Assembly: GCA_021787615.1 (NCBI GenBank)
Contig: JAJYLP010000037.1
Location: 1 to 32,961 of the forward strand
From: Pseudomonadota bacterium
GTDB lineage: Bacteria; Pseudomonadota; Gammaproteobacteria; Steroidobacterales; Steroidobacteraceae
Direction: 5' to 3'
Length of the DNA stretch: 32,961 nucleotides
Numbering within the stretch: the first letter of the stretch is position 1; the number at the start of each line of letters is the position of its first letter. Shown piece after piece: positions 15,723 to 22,983 of the stretch. A model generated the notes under the pieces. The model saw only the letters and a program-made list of their open reading frames with translations, was not told the origin of the DNA and ran no database searches. Made by a program: the position numbers and the translations under genes.

Positions 15723-18110
15723 CTACTGCATGTTCAGGTGCGTGCCGATCGCGGCCTTCAGCGCATCGAGCGCAAAGGCGAGAACGATCGAGGCGGCGAG
15801 AACCGAAGCGACCAGTGTCAGTGATATGGCGCTCATCAATATCCCGCGGGTGGCGAGCGCGGTGAAAATGACGATGTCCGCGATCATCGAGACGACGATC
15901 CAGGCGCTCGGGCGCGAGCTCCACAACCGGCGCCGCTCGCGCACGACGTAGAACAGCGCCTGGCTGGTGAACGACAGCGTCAAGGACGCCAGCGTCTGCA
16001 GCCGGGCCTGATCCAGTCCCAGATCGTAGCGGCCGAACGCCACGACGGCGCTGCAGAAGAGTACGTTGCACAGCGCCAGTGCGACGCCGAGGATCGTGAT
16101 GTTGTCGACATGCCAGGCGTTCGGCTTCGACGAGGGGTGCACGTTGTCCGTGGTCGCCGACATCGCGAGGAAGTCGCCGGTGATCATCAGCAGCGCCATC
16201 AGCCGCGGTGTGAGGACGGCGTGTCCGGTCATGACCAGGCCCACGATCAGCAGCAGCATCTGGCTGAGTTTCTGCGTCAGTGAGCGCAACGTGTAGGTCA
16301 GGATGCGCTGGAAGGCGATGCGGCCCTCGCGAATCGCGTTCACGATCCCGGCCAGCCCGGGCTCCGTCAGTACGATCCCGGCCGCGGACTTCGCCACATC
16401 GGTCGCACTCGACACCGCGATACCCATCTGCGCCTGACGCAGCGCCGGAGCGTCGTTGGCGCCGTCGCCGCACATGCCCACCGTGTGCCCGCTCGCTTGG
16501 AACGCACGCACGATGTGGAATTTGTCCTCGGGGAACACTCCGGCGAATACTGCGTAGTCCTGCGGACGGACGCGCTCGGGGATCGGACCCGGCGGGCACA
16601 CCGGGCCGTCGAGGCCGACCTCGCGCGCCACGACCCGCGCAGTGACCGGTGCGTCGCCAGTGATCATGACGGTGGCCACACCCATGGTGCGCAGCTCGCC
16701 GATCAACGCCGTGGCGTCCGCGCGCGGCGGATCGCTGAGCGCGATGAGACCAACGACCTGCAGGGCCTCGTCCGAGGGTCCGCAGGCGACTGCCAGTACC
16801 CGAAAGCCCTGTGCGGCGAGCGCCTCGACGATCGAGCCGGCCTCAGGCGGCGCGGTGGCGATGCTCTGCAGCGTCGTGAAGGCGCCTTTGACGATGCGCA
16901 CCGTGTTGCCCGCAGCGTCGGTGGCGGAGGCTTCGGCGCGCTTTCGCGCCGGATCGAACGGCACGAAGGACTCGAGGCGCGGCAGATCGCTCGGTGCGGC
17001 GCCGGCCGCGGCCGCCGCCCGGATCGCCCCGTCGACCGGGTCGGCGCCACCCTCGGAACTCGCCAGTGCGGCGAGCGCGAGCACCCGGCGCTCGTCGTTT
17101 CCGGCCAGCGGCCGCACCGCCGTCACGGCGAGCGCATTCTGGGTAATGGTACCGGTCTTGTCCGAGCACAGGACATCGAGCGTGGCCGCCTCTTCGACAG
17201 CCGAAAGACGGGTGGGCAGCACGCCGTGGGCCGCGAGCGCGCGGGCGCCGAGGGCGCTCGCCAGCGTGAACGTCGCAGGCAGCGCCACCGGAATGGCCGC
17301 CAGAATTGCCGTGAGCGTGAGTGAAATCATCTCCTGCGTCTGCAGCCCGAGCACCGAGCCGTATGCGACCAGGGCAACGATGACTGCGCCGTTGAAGATC
17401 GCAAGGTTGCGCACCACGCGCAGCACGGTGGTCTGTTGCGTACTCGTGCCGTGTGCGGTGCGCACGAGCTCGGCGGTGCGTCCGAAGCGCGTGCGCGCGC
17501 CGGTCGCGGTGACTTGCGCGAGCGCCTCCCCGCGGCGCACCAGCGCCCCGGCGTAGGTGATGCGCCCCGCCTCGCCTTCCACGGGCAGAGATTCGCCGGT
17601 CAGCGTCGATTGATCGAGCAGCACCTCGCCGCCGGTCAGGCGCGCATCGGCGGGCACGATGCCCCCGAGGGACAGTTTGATCAGGTCTCCCGGGACGAGC
17701 TCGGCGGCCGGCACGGTCTGCCAGGCGCCGTCGCGGCGCACCGATGCCATCAGCGCAAGGCGCGACTTCAGCGCCTCCAGCGTCGTTCGCGCGCGGGCTT
17801 CCTGCACGAAGCCCAGTGCGGCATTGAACAGTACCAGCACGGCGATGACGAGCGCCTCGACGTACTTGCCGAGGGCGAGCTGCAGAACGATCGCCGCCTC
17901 GAGCATCCAGGGTACAGGCGCCCAGAACTTCACGAGCAGCCGCCGCCAGGTCGGACTGTCCTCCTCGGTGACGGCATTGGGACCGAACTGCGCAAGCCGC
18001 CGCTTGGCCTCGGCGCTGCTCAAACCTTCCGCAGGCGTCACCGGGGCCTCAACGGTCGCGCGGGCCGGATCGGCCGGCTGCGGCGGCGGGTTGGGTTCGA
18101 GATTCGGCAC
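15723..18110 (-). CDS. P-type plasma-membrane proton-efflux ATPase (P3A type)
   Basis: This 795-residue P-type ATPase contains the actuator motif LTGESLPVEG, the phosphorylation motif CSDKTGT with Asp317, and the hinge motif GDGANDAPAL. The segment LMALLMITGDFLAMSATTDN, followed by VHPSSKPNAW, is characteristic of bacterial proton-exporting P3A pumps. It would use ATP to expel protons and keep cytoplasmic pH up. GTG 18110 is preferred: AGGA lies upstream and the protein then begins with VPNLEPNPPPQPAD, while the further 59 upstream codons are compositionally random. A late domain includes the N-terminal LSSAEAKRRLAQFGPNAV cation-ATPase motif. It is divergent from the photolyase gene (162 bp between starts). 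A magnesium or other cation pump is less likely. Confidence 0.9.
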   Translation of the reverse strand: MPNLEPNPPPQPADPARATVEAPVTPAEGLSSAEAKRRLAQFGPNAVTEEDSPTWRRLLVKFWAPVPWMLEAAIVLQLALGKYVEALVIAVLVLFNAALGFVQEARARTTLEALKSRLALMASVRRDGAWQTVPAAELVPGDLIKLSLGGIVPADARLTGGEVLLDQSTLTGESLPVEGEAGRITYAGALVRRGEALAQVTATGARTRFGRTAELVRTAHGTSTQQTTVLRVVRNLAIFNGAVIVALVAYGSVLGLQTQEMISLTLTAILAAIPVALPATFTLASALGARALAAHGVLPTRLSAVEEAATLDVLCSDKTGTITQNALAVTAVRPLAGNDERRVLALAALASSEGGADPVDGAIRAAAAAGAAPSDLPRLESFVPFDPARKRAEASATDAAGNTVRIVKGAFTTLQSIATAPPEAGSIVEALAAQGFRVLAVACGPSDEALQVVGLIALSDPPRADATALIGELRTMGVATVMITGDAPVTARVVAREVGLDGPVCPPGPIPERVRPQDYAVFAGVFPEDKFHIVRAFQASGHTVGMCGDGANDAPALRQAQMGIAVSSATDVAKSAAGIVLTEPGLAGIVNAIREGRIAFQRILTYTLRSLTQKLSQMLLLIVGLVMTGHAVLTPRLMALLMITGDFLAMSATTDNVHPSSKPNAWHVDNITILGVALALCNVLFCSAVVAFGRYDLGLDQARLQTLASLTLSFTSQALFYVVRERRRLWSSRPSAWIVVSMIADIVIFTALATRGILMSAISLTLVASVLAASIVLAFALDALKAAIGTHLNMQ

Positions 18111-18272
18111 GGTGTCCTGGCTCCGCGGATCAGCAAGTCTACCCGAGTTGCCCTGGCGGGCGCCGGTCGCGCCGCGCGCGCCTCGCTCGACAGCCCGGCG
18201 GCCGGCAATGCACACTGCCGCCTGACGGATCCGGCCCCGGGCCGGGCGGCGAAGGCGAGCGAACCCATCACG

Positions 18273-19757
18273 ATGCCCAAGCAGCACAGCCCCTCCGCCG
18301 ATGCGATGCGGCCGCTCATCGTCTGGCTGCGCAACGATCTGCGCGTGGCCGACAACCCGGCGCTGGCCGCGGCGGCCGCCTCGGGCCGGCCGCTCGTGCC
18401 GCTGTTCATCCTGGACGAGGACACTGCCGGATTACGAAGGCTCGGCGGCGCCGCCCGCTGGTGGCTGCATCACAGTCTCGCGGCGCTCGACGCCTCGTTG
18501 CGCACGCTCGAGTCCGGTCCGCTGCACGGAATGAGATTGTGCCTGCGCCGCGGCGGCGCAGCACAGGTGCTGCGCGAGCTGATCGATGCGAGCGGCGCGG
18601 CGCGTGTGCTGTGCAACCGCACCTACGATCCCGAGCTCGATGCCCTCGATACGGCGTTGGCCAAGCAGCTCGCGCGCTCGGGCGTGGAATTTGACAGCCT
18701 GCCCGGGGCGCTGCTCGCCGAGCCGGGCGCGCTGGTGAGCGGCAACGGCGGTCCGTTGCGTGTGTTCAGCGCGTTCTGGGCCCGTTTGAGCGCGGTGGAG
18801 GTGGCCGCCGCGCTGCCGGCGCCGCGCAGGCTGACCGGCATCGCGGCCCCGCCGCGCAGCGAGCGGCTCGAGGATTGGCAGCTGCTGCCGGGGATCGGCT
18901 GGGATGCGGGTTTCGCTGCCGTGTGGAGCCCCGGGGAACGGGGCGCCCGGAGCCGACTGCGCGCGTTCCTCGACAGGCGGTATGAGGGCTACCGCGCGGC
19001 CCGCGACGTGCCGGCGCTCGAGGGGACCTCGCGCCTCTCGCCGCATCTTCGCTTCGGAGAGATCAGCGCGAGGCAGATCTGGCGCGCGGTGCTGCGCTCG
19101 GGCGAGGGCGGACGCGCCGAGCTCACCGGCAACGGCTTCCTGCGCGAGCTCGGCTGGCGCGAGTTCGCGCGCTACACGCTGCATCATTTTCCGAGCCTGC
19201 CGCAGCGCCCGCTGCGCCGTGAATTCGAGGCGTTCGGCTGGCGGGACGATGCCGCCGGATTCGACGCATGGTGCCGCGGGCGCACCGGCTATCCCATCGT
19301 CGATGCCGGCATGCGCGAGCTGTGGCACACCGGCTGGATGCACAACCGGGTGCGGATGATCGTCGGCTCGTTCCTGGTGAAGGATCTGCTCGTGCCGTGG
19401 CAGCGCGGCGAGGCCTGGTTCTGGGACACCCTCGTTGATGCCGATCGGGCCAGCAACGCGCTCAACTGGCAGTGGGTGAGCGGCTGCGGGGTCGATGCCG
19501 CGCCGTACTTCCGCATCTTCAACCCGCTCGCGCAGAGTCAGCGCTTCGATCCCGAGGGCGATTACCTGCGCCGCTGGGTGCCGCAGCTGCGCGCGCTGCC
19601 GGCTGCGGCCATTCACGCGCCGTGGGCCGCCGCGCCCGAGGTTCTGGCGAGAGCCGGCATCCGACTGGGTGAGACCTATCCGCGACCCATCGTCGAGCAC
19701 GACGTGGCGCGCAAGCGCGCGCTGGCCCGGTTCGAGGCGCTGAGACAGCGCGCCTGA
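18273..19757 (+). CDS. phr: deoxyribodipyrimidine photolyase (class I CPD type)
   Basis: This 494-residue flavoenzyme repairs UV-made cyclobutane pyrimidine dimers with blue light. The N-terminal antenna domain starts with PLIVWLRNDLRVADNPAL and LVPLFILDED. The C-terminal FAD domain shows LSPHLRFGEIS, GFLRELGWREFARY, TGYPIVDAGMRELWHTGWMH and NRVRMIVGSFLVKDLL, then NALNWQWVSGCGVDAAPYFR and IFNP. All are classical class I features. ATG 18273 is used; an in-frame ATG at 18306 directly before PLIVWLR is an alternative. Length is typical. It stands alone on the plus strand, divergent from the proton ATPase. Some close cryptochromes share these motifs, so activity is inferred. Confidence 0.94.
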   Translation: MPKQHSPSADAMRPLIVWLRNDLRVADNPALAAAAASGRPLVPLFILDEDTAGLRRLGGAARWWLHHSLAALDASLRTLESGPLHGMRLCLRRGGAAQVLRELIDASGAARVLCNRTYDPELDALDTALAKQLARSGVEFDSLPGALLAEPGALVSGNGGPLRVFSAFWARLSAVEVAAALPAPRRLTGIAAPPRSERLEDWQLLPGIGWDAGFAAVWSPGERGARSRLRAFLDRRYEGYRAARDVPALEGTSRLSPHLRFGEISARQIWRAVLRSGEGGRAELTGNGFLRELGWREFARYTLHHFPSLPQRPLRREFEAFGWRDDAAGFDAWCRGRTGYPIVDAGMRELWHTGWMHNRVRMIVGSFLVKDLLVPWQRGEAWFWDTLVDADRASNALNWQWVSGCGVDAAPYFRIFNPLAQSQRFDPEGDYLRRWVPQLRALPAAAIHAPWAAAPEVLARAGIRLGETYPRPIVEHDVARKRALARFEALRQRA

Positions 19758-19930
19758 GCGGGTTCGGCAGACTGGCCGCGGCATGATCCGCCGAGCTGTG
19801 CGTGCCGGCGCCCAAGAACAGCCGCGAGAGCGCAGTTATCGAAGTGGCGCAGCGCCAGGGCACGCGGCGGTGCCGGGGCCGATTGCCTTGCGGCCGCGGT
19901 TGCGCTAATCCTGCCGCAACGGCCTAGGCC

Positions 19931-19950
19931 GGGCGCGCCGCGGCGCGCCC
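19931..19950. repeat. perfect 20-bp GC palindrome
   Basis: GGGCGCGCCGCGGCGCGCCC reads the same on both strands. It lies in the 246-bp gap between the photolyase and the aldo/keto reductase, about 54 bp before the latter's start. It could form a very stable hairpin in RNA, acting as a terminator-like element after phr or as a leader structure. There is no following T-tract. Confidence 0.6.
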
Positions 19951-20003
19951 ATCGGCTCGGTGCGGGTTCCTCTCATCCCTTCCTGCAACATGGAGTGATC
20001 ACC

Positions 20004-21035
20004 ATGCGATACGCACTGCTCGGGAGCACCGGCCTCATCGTCTCCCGTCTCGCCTTCGGCGCCATGACCTTCACCGCCGGCAATCGCCAGATGCGCGCCG
20101 TGGCCAAGGTGGGCCCCGATCTGGCCGGCGAGCTCGTGGCGCGCGCGCTCGATGCGGGCATCAATCTCTTCGATACCGCCGACGCCTACGCCGCCGGGGA
20201 GTCCGAGTCGCTGCTCGGCGCGGCGCTCAAAGCGCGGCGCGAGCGGGTCGTGATCGCCACCAAGGTTGGGTTCCGCAGCGGTGAGACGCTCACGCAGACG
20301 GGCCTCTCGCGCCGCCACATCCTCTGGTCGGCCGAGCAGAGTCTGCGGCGACTGCAGACCGATTGGATCGATGTTTACATCGCGCACCGCGAGGATCCCC
20401 ACACGCCCCTCGAGGAGACTCTCGAGGCGCTCGATGCGCTGGTGCGCTCGGGCAAGGTCCGCTACCTGGGATTTTCCAACTGGTCGGCATGGCGGGCCGC
20501 GGCGGCGTTGGAGCTGCAGAGAGCCCATGGGCTCGCCCGCTTCACGCACGGCCAGATGTACTACTCGCTGCTCGGCCGCGATGTCGAGCGCGATGTGATT
20601 CCGATGCTGAGCCGCTATGGACTCGGCTTGACCGTATGGAGTCCGCTCGCCGGCGGGTTTCTCAGCGGCAAGTACACGCGCGAGAATCTCACCGATCCGG
20701 ACAACCGCATCGCCGGCTTCGATCTGCTGCCGTTCGACAAGGAGGCCGGCTTCGCGCTCGTCGAGCGCATGCGCGCGATCGCGGCGCGGCATACCGCGAG
20801 CGTCGCGCAGGTGGCGATCGCCTGGCTGCTCTCGCGTCGGGCGGTCACCAGCGTGCTCATCGGATCGAGCAAGCTGCATCAGCTCGAGGACAACCTGCGC
20901 GCCGTCGACGTCACGCTGTCGGCCGAGGAGCTCACCGCGCTCGATGCGGCGACGCCTCCCGCGGCGGTCTATCCGAACTGGTTCATCGAGACCCTGCGCG
21001 ACCAGGCGGTCGGCGCGGCACTCGGCGGCGCCTGA
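20004..21035 (+). CDS. aldo/keto reductase
   Basis: This 343-residue NADPH-dependent oxidoreductase of the AKR superfamily reduces aldehydes or ketones in the cytoplasm. The catalytic tetrad is visible: Asp57 (FDTADAY), Tyr62, Lys87 (IATKVGF) and His128 (YIAHRED). The C-terminal cofactor segment VLIGSSKLHQLEDNL is also present. It resembles the YajO/Tas-like branch of bacterial AKRs of about 330-350 residues. The ATG at 20004 has GGAG upstream; a GTG nine bases earlier is possible. The physiological substrate is unknown. It is followed after about 77 bp by the ABC membrane-protein gene on the same strand. Confidence 0.93.
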   Translation: MRYALLGSTGLIVSRLAFGAMTFTAGNRQMRAVAKVGPDLAGELVARALDAGINLFDTADAYAAGESESLLGAALKARRERVVIATKVGFRSGETLTQTGLSRRHILWSAEQSLRRLQTDWIDVYIAHREDPHTPLEETLEALDALVRSGKVRYLGFSNWSAWRAAAALELQRAHGLARFTHGQMYYSLLGRDVERDVIPMLSRYGLGLTVWSPLAGGFLSGKYTRENLTDPDNRIAGFDLLPFDKEAGFALVERMRAIAARHTASVAQVAIAWLLSRRAVTSVLIGSSKLHQLEDNLRAVDVTLSAEELTALDAATPPAAVYPNWFIETLRDQAVGAALGGA

Positions 21036-21112
21036 GCGGGGGTTGGCGAGGTAAGCGGATCGGGCGACGCGCCCGGGGCGTGAGGGTATCCTGTGCGCAG
21101 GTCGGTCACCGG

Positions 21113-22171
21113 ATGATGCTCATGGCGGATCGCGTGCCGTCCTGGCTCGCTGCGCGCCCTTCAGTGCGAGTCCTGTGGCTGCAAGGGCGCAACCTGTGGC
21201 AACGCTGGCCGCTGCCCGTGGCTGCAGCGGCCAGCGCATTTCTGGCGCTCGGCGCGCTCGGGCGCATCAGGGCGGTCGTCTATGTGATCGCTCTTTCGGC
21301 ATTCTCGCCCAGAGCGGTGCTGGTCGTGGCGGCAGTCATCGCCGCGACCCTTGCGCTGCGGCACCGGCGGCGCCTGAGCGATGACGGGCATCGCCACTGG
21401 CTCGCGGCGCTGCCCGGTGATGTGTCACTCACGGTCCGCACGGCCGTGCGGCCGGTTGCGCTGTGGCTGGCGGCGGCGGCGCTGATCGTGTTGCTGTCGC
21501 TGGCAGCGCAGTTGCCCGTGTGGGTGCCGGCGAGGCTGGTCGGTTACTGCGCCTGCGGAGTGCTGCTCGGCGTGGCGCTCGCCGCCGCATTCATGGCGGT
21601 GAGCTCGCGGCGGGGTCGAACCAGCCGGCCGGCGCGCGCGCTGCCGCACTCGCGCTACGCGGCCGCTCGGGCGGCACACCGCGCCCGGCGGGAGGGCATC
21701 TCGCTGGCCCCGCTCGGCTCCTGGCCGCGCGCCGAGACACAGTTCCGTGATCGGCCGACGATCCGTGCGCGCAGTCTGGTGCTGCTGCTGCTCGCCGTGC
21801 CGATGGGCGTCGCCGCCGGTCCGGTGCTCGCGGCCGCGGCGGCGTGGCTCATCATGCTGCATCTGATCAACCTGCTGGTGGCGCTGGCCCGCACGGCGCT
21901 CAGCGCTTCGTGGTGGCTCGCGCCCACACCGCTTGGACCCATGCGCTTCGCAGTGGCGCTGTCGCACCGGATCCTCGGCGCGCAGCTGCTCGCCAGCGCG
22001 CTGCTCATTGCCATCGCCTATGTTGCGCTCGGACCCGAGTCGCTGCGCACGGTGTGCGCGATCGCGGTGTTGTGGCTCGCTGCGGTCGGTGTGCTCGGCA
22101 CGGCGGCGTGCGCGGCGGCGCTGCGCACCCCCTCGATTGCGGCCTCGGCGCTGCACCGGTGGCGGCAATGA
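21113..22171 (+). CDS. multi-pass membrane protein, probable ABC transporter permease
   Basis: This 352-residue protein has six or more hydrophobic segments (for example WPLPVAAAASAFLALGALG, VALWLAAAALIVLLSLAAQL and AAAAWLIMLHLINLLVALA) and a basic cytoplasmic stretch near the middle (SSRRGRTSRPARALPHSRYA). I do not recognise a specific family. Its stop overlaps the ATG of the downstream ATPase gene by 4 bp (ATGA), so it is very probably the permease partner of that ATPase. Three closely spaced in-frame ATGs (21113, 21116, 21122) make the start uncertain. Substrate and direction are unknown; the two-gene layout with one permease resembles ABC-2 type exporters. Confidence 0.75.
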   Translation: MMLMADRVPSWLAARPSVRVLWLQGRNLWQRWPLPVAAAASAFLALGALGRIRAVVYVIALSAFSPRAVLVVAAVIAATLALRHRRRLSDDGHRHWLAALPGDVSLTVRTAVRPVALWLAAAALIVLLSLAAQLPVWVPARLVGYCACGVLLGVALAAAFMAVSSRRGRTSRPARALPHSRYAAARAAHRARREGISLAPLGSWPRAETQFRDRPTIRARSLVLLLLAVPMGVAAGPVLAAAAAWLIMLHLINLLVALARTALSASWWLAPTPLGPMRFAVALSHRILGAQLLASALLIAIAYVALGPESLRTVCAIAVLWLAAVGVLGTAACAAALRTPSIAASALHRWRQ

Positions 22172-22935
22172 GCGAAGCGGCGGCAGCGGCGAGCGCTCCG
22201 GCGCTGCGCATCCGGGGGCTGAGCGCCGGTTACGGCGCCCAGCTGGTGCTGCACGAGGTGAGTCTCGAGGTGATGGCCGGGCACTGGTGTGCCGTGCTCG
22301 GTCCGAATGCGAGCGGCAAATCGACACTGCTCTACTGCATTGCCGGCCTGCTGCGCCCGCACAGCGGACAGATCGAGCTGTCCGGCGCCTCGATGGCGAG
22401 CGCGGCGGCCGCCGCCAAGCGCACGCTGGGCTTCGCCTGCGCTCCCGAGCGGGTGCCGGGCCTGCTTACCGGCCGGCAATGCCTCGAGGTGTATGCCGCG
22501 GCCAAGGGCCTGAGCGGGATCGACGCCGAGGTGCTCGAGCTCGGCGAGGCGCTTGCCTTCACCGCCCAGCTCGATCGGTTCGTGGATACCTATTCGCTCG
22601 GTACGCGCCAGAAGCTCTCGGTGCTGCTCGCGCTGATCGGCGCGCCGCGGCTGATCGTGCTCGATGAGGCATTCAACGGGCTCGATCCGGCGAGCGCCGG
22701 CATTCTCAAGCGGCACCTGCGGCGCCTGGCGGATGAGGGCCGCGCGGCGGTGCTGCTCGCCACGCATGCGCTCGACATCGTCGAGCGCTACGCCGACCGC
22801 ATCGCCCTGATGCTCTCGGGGCGCATCGTGCGGGTGTGGAGCGCGCCGGAGCTTGCCGCGCGGCGCGAGGCCGGCGAGGGCCTGGAGGAGCTGCTCGCGG
22901 GCGCCGCGGTCGAGGACGCTGGCGCAATGCGCTGA
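22168..22935 (+). CDS. ABC transporter ATP-binding protein
   Basis: This 255-residue nucleotide-binding subunit has Walker A GPNASGKST at 45-53. The ABC signature is SLGTRQK at 143-149, somewhat divergent from LSGGQ. Walker B is LIVLDEA at 162-168, and the switch histidine is in ATHALD. The divergent signature (SLGTRQK) and overall form are typical of CcmA/NatA/ABC-2 exporter ATPases rather than solute importers. It overlaps the preceding membrane protein by 4 bp, implying coupled translation. No periplasmic binding protein gene is nearby, which also favours export. Confidence 0.93.
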   Translation: MSEAAAAASAPALRIRGLSAGYGAQLVLHEVSLEVMAGHWCAVLGPNASGKSTLLYCIAGLLRPHSGQIELSGASMASAAAAAKRTLGFACAPERVPGLLTGRQCLEVYAAAKGLSGIDAEVLELGEALAFTAQLDRFVDTYSLGTRQKLSVLLALIGAPRLIVLDEAFNGLDPASAGILKRHLRRLADEGRAAVLLATHALDIVERYADRIALMLSGRIVRVWSAPELAARREAGEGLEELLAGAAVEDAGAMR

Positions 22936-22983
22936 GGCGCCGCGCGGACCGCTGCGACGACGCGCCGGCGCGGCGGGCCGTGC

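Noticed and set aside
18090-18106. GGGTTCGAGATT resembling a tRNA T-arm
   Set aside because: Lies within the N-terminal codons of the proton ATPase and no other tRNA arms are present.
18432-19784. 450-codon minus-strand frame opposite the photolyase
   Set aside because: No recognisable motif, Arg/Ala/Glu-rich, fully covered by the well-supported photolyase.
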